Source: Adiantum capillus-veneris | Lineage: Eukaryota > Streptophyta > Polypodiopsida > Polypodiales > Pteridaceae | Reading direction: 5' to 3' | NCBI GenBank assembly: GCA_014529385.2 | Contig: CM043960.1 | Coordinates: 33,023,396-33,087,395, forward strand | Length of the DNA: 64,000 bases | Program-made: the position numbers and the translations under genes | Shown: positions 57,130-64,000 of the stretch, piece after piece | Numbering within the stretch: the first letter of the stretch is position 1 | Layout: the number at the start of each line of letters is the position of its first letter | Notes under the pieces: generated by a model | Seen by the model: the letters and a program-made list of their open reading frames with translations, nothing else | Told to the model about the DNA's origin: nothing | Database searches by the model: none

Positions 57130-57610
57130 ATGAACGTACTTATACATACTCAAATTTTTCTGGGAGCTCCAATTTGCTGCACATTGCACCAGAAATTTCA
57201 TTGCAAGTGGATGAAGGTTGAGTAATGTTGACCACCATTCATCATCCACCACTTCCATGTAGGTTGCTCTTTTGCCATCGATTGAATTAAATCATTTGTA
57301 AAAGGTCCTTCTTTTAGTCTAAATGCACTCAACCCTTTGATGCAATTAATATGAACTTAAGATTGGAATAGAATGTATTGATGACTTGATAAAAATCCTT
57401 GACCACCTCTGCATTTGATATCAAGTTTAAATTCCAATACTCAAGATCGAGCATGTAAGCCACACTATGGAGTGGATTACGAGCACTTTTCCACCTAGTA
57501 TGAAACTACTTGAACAAGACTTTTCGTTGTCTAGCAGAAACTTTTTTGGATTGTCCACCAAGCCATCCATACTTTCCCTATGTTTGATGGTTTTTTATCA
57601 AGGTTGCAAA
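57130..57610 (-). pseudogene. hAT transposase C-terminal fragment
   Basis: The minus strand yields RNPLHSVAYMLDLEYWN near 57440-57490 and PTWKWWMMNGGQ with HLAMKFLVQCAANWSSQKNL near 57180-57290. These match the late catalytic region and the C-terminal dimerisation block of plant hAT transposases. Several frame changes occur. It is not collinear with the 48205 fragment, which is on the other strand and carries the opposite end of the protein. Confidence 0.65.
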
Positions 57611-57619
57611 TCGCAAGCA

Positions 57620-58860
57620 TAACAGACATCATTCATGGTATGCATCCATTACACTCCTCCACCAAGCATGCCTTTTTATGGATCCTCACAAACTCGTGAC
57701 CTTCTCTTTCACTCGTTCAGACCGATCAAGCTGCCATTCGTCAAACATTGTACAATCAAACGTGTCAATTACGTCACACTTATTATGTAGGAGAGACTTT
57801 AATGTGCAATGGTGCGTGCAAATTCAACATGTATGGCACACAAGCATTGACAAAACTCAAAGTGGGGTAAAATGTGATTTAAAAATCGCAAGTTTACTCA
57901 ATCTCCTACATGTTTCACTCCCTAAGTATCTTCTCTATGATCTCTGTGGCTTTTTAGAGGGTGATCTTAACCAACTTTGTGTCCTTAACATTCTAGGTGA
58001 TCTAGAGTCTCAAACTCCTCAATTTTGCCAAGTACTATGACATTCAAGTGTACAAGCATGAAGTGAGAGGATATTTAGAGCCCATAACCTTTGTTGTAGA
58101 CCACACCAGGAATTTGCTTATGGTGGGAGAAGAAACACATTATTTAACCCTTGATTTGTAGCATGGCAATTGCAATTCCCCATTGAAGATCTATACAAAA
58201 AGAATGAGTTGCAAAAAATGGCAACAAAGTGTCAAAAGGACATTTTCTCTAACAAGGAACACAGAGAGTATTGCACTCGAAGTGCAAAGACATAGCAGGT
58301 CCATGGCATATTCAAATCAATTTTACAAAATGTGTGAATACATCAAAAAGTAAAATTGCATGCCAAAGAAATGTCTTCAATTTCTTATTCATGCTAATAA
58401 AGACAACAATGTTCCAAGGGAGCTACCCTTTATAGAAAAGAACATGCCACCAATGAACTAAAAGTCTTAGAAAACCCCCTATTTAGAAAAGGTATATGGT
58501 GATTATAACCTCTTTTACGCCTATAAGAATTTAATCAAAAGAAATTGGTATACCTCTATCTTACATATAAGATTTTGTATGATTTTTTTGAAACACTATA
58601 AAGCTAAATATGTTTGTGCAGTGAAACTCTCTTTTGTGTTTTTAAGTTTTAGTTTTACATCAATACATCATCATGAGATACTTCTAATTACTATACTTCA
58701 AATAACCCTAACACTGCAGACGAGAATAAAATTCAAGAAGTAATCATCGAGTAATTCTCGATGGTAGCATGTGAGTACAAATAAACTTAAGGTGATTTAT
58801 ATGAAAAGAGTTTCGGTCCGTCATATCAAAGAGTGATTTTCCAATAATATCAAATGAAAA
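57620..58860. other. Unassigned DNA
   Basis: A 120-codon plus-strand frame (57678-58040) is present but has no recognisable feature. It overlaps sequence that may belong to the decayed hAT gene on the minus strand. Confidence 0.4.
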
Positions 58861-59246
58861 TCACATAAAATTGTGCTAAGAATGCTTGCCTTTAATGTAT
58901 TCACCAAATTCTCTGTCCGTATTTGTCAATGGGGATGTTTGTTGTTAATAGACTTCATAGAGAAAAGATATGTTTTTCTTCTTTGAGTACATCTTTATGC
59001 TCTTTCCCTCCCCCCCTCGAGTGAGACTTTCCTCTATTTGTAAATTTAGGAAATCACATAAAATTGTGCTAAGAATGCTTGCCTTTAATGTATTCACCAA
59101 ATTCTCTGTCCGTATTTGTCAATGGGGATGTTTGTTGTTAATAGACTTCATAGAGAAAAGATATGTTTTTCTTCTTTGAGTACATCTTTATGCTCTTTCC
59201 CTCCCCCCCTCGAGTGAGACTTTCCTCTATTTGTAAATTTAGAGGA
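58861..59246. repeat. Tandem duplication, 193-bp unit
   Basis: TCACATAAAATTGTGCTAAG starts at 58861 and 59054; the copies are essentially identical. A diverged third copy of the second half lies at about 59294-59410. Confidence 0.95.
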
Positions 59247-59410
59247 GAATTATTGGGAGTCTACCCCTAACTTATACAATTGTCTAACCTTCTATATGTA
59301 TTTGTCAATGGAAATGTATGTTATTAAGACTTTATAGAGAAAAGATATGTTTTCTTCCTTTCAATACATCCCAGCGAGACTTTCCCCTATTTATAAGTTT
59401 AGAGGAAAAT

Positions 59411-60245
59411 TATTGGGAGTCTATCCCTAACTTATACAATTATCTAACTTTTTGAAAACCCACCTCCCTTACACTTACGTGGTACGATAAGTGTTTCATG
59501 GTTGATTGTTGAGGGGCAATGTAGCATGGGCCTGCAATCTACATGAAAGACTATAGACGTTTATTAAAGAAGCCGAGAGGCAGACCCCAAATGAGCAAAT
59601 TCTCTAGGTTTTGCTTTTGGCAAACCCGATATTGGCAAAAGTACCTAGCACCCCGAACTTCGAAGGTAGTGGAGTCCTCCCAAAATAAAAAGTGAACAAA
59701 GTCTTCTCATTGTGCCGCAGTTTTTGCCAATACGCAAGATAGGAAGAAGACAAAGGTGGAGCGACGAGCAACGAGTAATAAGGGACAAGGTAAGCACTCG
59801 TAGGCTAGTTATAGACTGCGATCAACGCCCGCTATAGTTAAACTCACAACCAATCACTTGGTTGCTCGTTGCTTCACGTTCACGTTACACAGAGACTGTA
59901 GACATACTACGATGCCAGCTCACGTCCAATTGTGCTTGGGATTTGGACGGCACCCAAGGGCTGCCCAAATATGGCGGGCAGGTGTTCAACCGCTTTGCTC
60001 CTGCTTAAGTGAGAATTCTCATCGCTGTAGTTTGTGTAAAGTAAGCAGCCGCTACACGCATGTCGACGCCTTCCATGGACCGGCCAGGTTGTCTGCCATG
60101 GCGATGTAACCAGAGCTTCTCACTCTCGCCATCCTCTTGGGATGAATATCTACAAGCTAGAGCGATTGTATCCCTCTCTTCCTTACTTGCTGAGTATTTC
60201 TCGCCTAGTGAGCCGACAATCACAATCTTTTGACGAGCTAAAGTA
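59411..60245. other. Unassigned DNA
   Basis: No convincing gene. Overlapping short frames on both strands lie at 59858-60346. Confidence 0.45.
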
Positions 60246-61730
60246 ATGGCTGCTTCTGTGCCGCCAAGTTTGGCAAATCTCATAGCTAACCCTTGTGCAG
60301 AGTCTGCCAAAGCCTCCTCTTTCAAGCGCACTGAGTTCTGGAACAATTTCTTAAAAGGACTTCAAGCAACGCAAGCAATAAACCAACGGTTCTCTGGTGT
60401 GGATCTCGCTGCACTACATAGGCAAAATGAAGAGCAAGCCGAGCGCATTCGGGCTTCAGAAACACAACAATGCTTTGCGTGCCAAGAAGCTGAAGCCCGA
60501 ATTGTTTCAATACAGCAGCAGCAAGAGGCCAAGGGTAAGTCGGCAGGCCAAGGAACGAGCCACGAGTTGCAATCCAAATCTGAATTCATGTGCTAGACTA
60601 CAGCCCATGCGGAAGCTAAGGCTGCCAGGCTTGCTCAGCAGCCAGCAAGGAGCCCACAGTTTGCCTAAGAGGTGATTTTGAAGATAAGCTTCTTGGAAGC
60701 GGAATTCGATATTCTGAAAGCAAAGGTAGCTACTATCATGGTAGACCTTGAGTAGCTACAAAATTTGCAAACAGTGCATGCCAGGGAGGTGCAAGAAAGA
60801 TTAATAAAGTACATCAAGAAGCTTGCTCAAGCTCTCAAACGGAGAAAACTATTACTGCCAGCCAACAGAATACCTGTAGTAACTATGATGTTACATATTC
60901 CCAAGTGGATAACCCGGCCATGCAAAGTACAAAAACACTCGGACTAAGGAAGAAGGTGATGGATGAAAAAGTGGATGCGTCCCAGACATGATCACAAAGG
61001 TGAGAGTATCATGCATAAATTGCCCCAATCTGGATTGTGTGTCATGAAAGATAGCCAAGGACATGCTAAACTACATAACAGAATTGCAGGTGCTGAGAGA
61101 AAATGCATTGGAAGGGCATAGTGCATGCAGGCAACATACATGCACATTCCCTCGGCAGAAAACATAAAAGACTGAAAGGCTGGAGCAGAAGCATGTATAG
61201 GAATTAGCGAGCTACAGAAGAGATTGAAACAGCTTGATATGTACAATACAAAGCTTAAAGCCGGAGAGAGAGATTGTCTACAGGTCATTGGATGATACAC
61301 AATGAAGGATTGTGACGGAGTCAGAACCAGGCACTTCATCCACAAGTTAAATTATTGCACGACCAGAAGGACAAAGATGATGACTATCTACAAGTGGCTA
61401 TGGTTGCTTACCGAGCTGACAATGATTCAATCAGTGGCCATTGGCAGAGAGACAGATCTCTATTCACTGCAACAACTCAATATTTGAAAGAGGTCTACCA
61501 GGACGTTCTGTATAACAATGTGGCCATGCTGAAAGCGAGAAACTGGAATCAGATTTCTTTGTTCTTGGGGAACAACGTGATGCCATCGATCTACACATTT
61601 GCCCCTTGCAAGCTTGCTTGTTGCAAGTCAACCCACCCATGTTACCTCTTGCTTTTTCATTGCCAAACCCTGCACTGGTAAACCAGAGTGTGATGCCGCT
61701 GTCAGATAATAAAGTTGATGTTGAAGATCC
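60246..61730 (+). pseudogene. Decayed ORF with coiled-coil character, unknown product
   Basis: The ATG at 60246 opens a 116-codon frame (MAASVPPSLANLIANP) that becomes rich in Gln/Glu/Ala (HRQNEEQAERIRASETQQ) with heptad-like spacing. Beyond its stop, pieces in the same style continue in other frames: AHAEAKAARLAQQPARS, FLEAEFDILKAKVATIM, HAREVQERLIKYIKKLAQAL, and near 61045-61130 KDMLNYITELQVLRENALEG. I infer a long coiled-coil protein gene broken by stops. No family is recognised, and a Gag-like origin cannot be excluded. Confidence 0.4.
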
Positions 61731-63355
61731 CAGACCCATCCCGAGTGGGCGATGCCAGATGAAGGTATTCATTTCAAGGCACCATTGTAATAAGTGTAAC
61801 GACATTTTATCGATTTACATAAGTCCAAGCTCTGAACCAAGAGTTTTACACCCATATGGCAAAAAAAAATTCACAAGAAAACATCCCATATTGTAGGAAA
61901 TTTTGGTTCTTAAAGTTTGTAAGTGTGCAAAATATTGTGTGGGTCTGAGTCTTCATAATTCTTTTGAATCCACAGGTTGTACTGTGCCGCCAAGTACGCC
62001 CAATAAATGACAGTTGCTAGTCATCCACGCTGACAAAGAGCTGCACCCTTTCTGACCACCGTGCCATTTCACCTGTGCAATTAGATTACCCGATGGATTT
62101 AGTGTACTTATCAACCCACATGATATACAGTTATGTATCATTCTTCTTCTGTGATGTGTCACGTCTCTTGTTTATTTCATTGCAATCATGGGAGGTGCAT
62201 TGCAGTCACTCACTCACGACACTAGGAGCAATGCACCATCGCATCATGTTGTTCCCAAGAAGTTATATGGCTTGCACATTTAGTGGTAGGTATGGACATT
62301 ACTGCAAAAGTTCTAGTTTTGCATTGTGATAGTCGAAGTGACACCCACCTGACACAAAATCTAGTGTTGCATGCAAAGACAAACACATTGATGTGAGGCA
62401 TCACTTCATTTGCAAGGTGTTTGAGGAAGTTTTATATGGAGTAAAGAAGTAAAGAAAAAGCTGTACTAATGTAGCAAGTGAATTTCTTATACTACAATTT
62501 ACAAATAGAAGCATACAAATTTGGAGTTGACTTTTAATCCTGACTCAAGATGTAAAGAAAAGGCTAGTTCAATGTACGAAGTAATTTTTTTAAAAGAATA
62601 TAACAATGGCTGCAATGAATTTATTTATTATCGAAAGCATGGCCACATGGCTACTAGTTGTACAACTAAAGATTACAAGAAAAAAAGAAACAAAACACAT
62701 GAACACTTGCAATTTTCCATCATCTAATTTGCAATTAATTATTGAAATTTGGTGAACTAGATTAACCAGTGCAAACCTTTGGCAATATGCAAGTTTTGCC
62801 ACAAGAAAGCTAAATTTATCAAGCTTACCCTACAAAATTCTTCGTTTGATTCAAAGTCGGTGTTGGAGATAATTTTGCTTGGTGTGACAAATATGTTCAC
62901 ACCAAGAGCATCTTTCAAGTTTCAATTGTACCTCAAAACTAAAACAATTGATAAAATCACGAGGCTTGCCTAGGCTTTTTTGCTAAAATTATGAACTCCA
63001 CTAAACTCTCCCCCCTAATTTTGCCAAAAAAGAAAGAACACTTGCATTTCTTATTTTTTGAGAAAAGACAGTACACTCTCATATCTTTACCTATCCAATC
63101 ATCCTGTTCAAAATATAGCTCCGATTGCAAGCTACTCAATGAGCATGTAGGGGCTCGAACAACCAACCAACAGGCCTTTGCCCTTGCCCTTGCCCTTTGG
63201 GCAGGGCCCAAATAATAATAATTATAATAAATAAATATAACTTTAAGCCACCCAGACCATTAATCAGAGCATTCAAAGTGTTACTTCTGTTTCTTTCTCA
63301 GTGGTTGTGTAGTATCTTAGGCAAGCAAGAAGCAACAATGTGTTGCAGTCTCTAC
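61731..63355. other. Unassigned AT-rich DNA
   Basis: One frame near 62610-62690 reads CNEFIYYRKHGHMATSCTT, which could be a damaged CCHC knuckle (first CX2C altered). Nothing else around it supports a retroelement. Confidence 0.35.
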
Positions 63356-63372
63356 AGCAGTCTTGAGTATGA

Positions 63373-63551
63373 GTTATGGAACTCTGACCTCAGGCACGGA
63401 TAGTAAGTTTGTTTATAAGAGCAAAAAGTTTAGAGATGTTAGCATGTACCTCAAAGAAACTGCTCGCAAATTGTTTTCCGCACAAAAGGATGCCAATGCC
63501 ATAATGGCAGGCGACTTCCTAAATTCAGTGAAAGCCTTTTGTCTATGGTGA
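63373..63551 (+). CDS. Hypothetical ORF or exon (about 59 codons)
   Basis: The frame starting MSYGTLTSGTDSKFVYK at 63373 reads through LKETARKLFSAQKDANAIM to a TGA at 63551. It looks protein-like and follows a polypyrimidine/CAG acceptor near 63300. I do not recognise it. Confidence 0.25.
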
Positions 63552-63859
63552 TTCCTGCTTCTCTCATTGAGAAGAATCATTGACAGATGCTAAAAATCCA
63601 AAAGTGGTGTAAGCAAGCATTCAACTGTATCACCATGCAAGATGAATGATGTCTTCAAAACAAGTGTGGGACCAGTTCAGTGCCTTTTGTTTAGGTAACT
63701 GACATACTTAAAGTCAAAAACATTGTGGTACGAGCATACATGCGCTTGCATTTAGAGCAGCGAGCAGGGTCTCGTGTCAATAACATCAAACACAACATGG
63801 CTAGCATATCCTATCATGTTGAATTCATTTCAACCACCGTAACGATACTAACTATAATG

Positions 63860-63945
63860 AATCTACTAACATAATATGGCGGAAGGGGGAGCCCTTTACA
63901 CGAGTCGCAATCTGCGACCTGAAGGGTCGAGTCCAGAACAAAAAC
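63860..63945. repeat. Dispersed short repeat, copy 2
   Basis: It shares the start seen at 12968 and continues with CTGCGACCTGAAGGGTCGAG; GGGTCGAGTCC resembles a pol III B box. The end of the window follows a GA-rich tail. Confidence 0.6.
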
Positions 63946-64000
63946 AAGCCCCTTTGCACACGATAAAGAGGGAGAGAGGGGGAGAGAGAGAGAGAGGCCG

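Noticed and set aside
56697-57221. 174-codon plus-strand frame
   Set aside because: A third of it is the perfect palindrome read in both directions, and the rest lies opposite hAT-like sequence on the minus strand.
60005-60346. 113-codon minus-strand frame
   Set aside because: It overlaps the plus-strand coiled-coil ORF start and has no supporting motif; not enough to choose it.

Overview
This is eukaryotic, almost certainly land-plant nuclear DNA from a large, repeat-rich genome. The window has chromodomain Ty3/gypsy, Ty1/copia, hAT, LINE and SINE-like remnants, tRNA-iMet-type primer-binding sites, plant-style TATA boxes with CT-rich leaders, GT-AG intron signals, and an exceptional number of long (GA/CT)n arrays (about 28). 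I see no bacterial-type operons, rRNA genes, CRISPR arrays or convincing intact tRNA genes. A fern or other non-seed or large-genome plant is my guess, but the sequence does not prove it.

Layout. 1-851: LTR fragments. 852-7008: a degenerate chromovirus on the minus strand with all domains (gag, zinc knuckle, PR, RT, RNase H, IN, chromodomain), a complete 385-bp 5' LTR and a 3' LTR cut to 158 bp. 7009-8057: unassigned, with a 94-bp tandem duplication. 8058-10407: a compact non-autonomous LTR element (minus strand, TSD CCTTA). 10416-11704: a probable solo LTR and the 5' end of another LTR element. 11705-18860: mostly microsatellites, minisatellites and unassigned DNA.

18868-33363 is bounded by an imperfect 55-bp inverted repeat. 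It holds a divergent gene pair: a minus-strand gene for a protein with a GCM/WRKY-like zinc ribbon and a SWIM finger, and a plus-strand multi-exon gene of unknown product. A short TATA-driven gene remnant follows. A Ty1/copia element (24826-29247, TSD GGTCA) lies inside the plus-strand gene, and a LINE with an open 576-codon ORF lies between two (GA/CT)n arrays. This may be a large, multi-gene inverted-repeat DNA transposon that later received retrotransposons; it is the best candidate for something undescribed.

33515-35570: the 3' part of a Ty3/gypsy element whose integrase C-terminus is followed in one ORF by a second retropepsin-like domain. 36065-41602: an LTR retrotransposon with 1.58-kb LTRs and only gag and protease (TSD ACATG), apparently inserted inside a coding exon of an unrecognised gene (35976-36064 joined to 41608-41635, possibly another exon near 42510-42607). 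43130-64000: fragments of copia RT, gypsy integrase and two hAT transposases, tandem repeats, a perfect 154-bp palindrome (56771-56924), a decayed coiled-coil ORF, and long AT-rich stretches with nothing I can name.

Most coding sequence is transposon-derived and broken. The few non-transposon ORFs are hypothetical.
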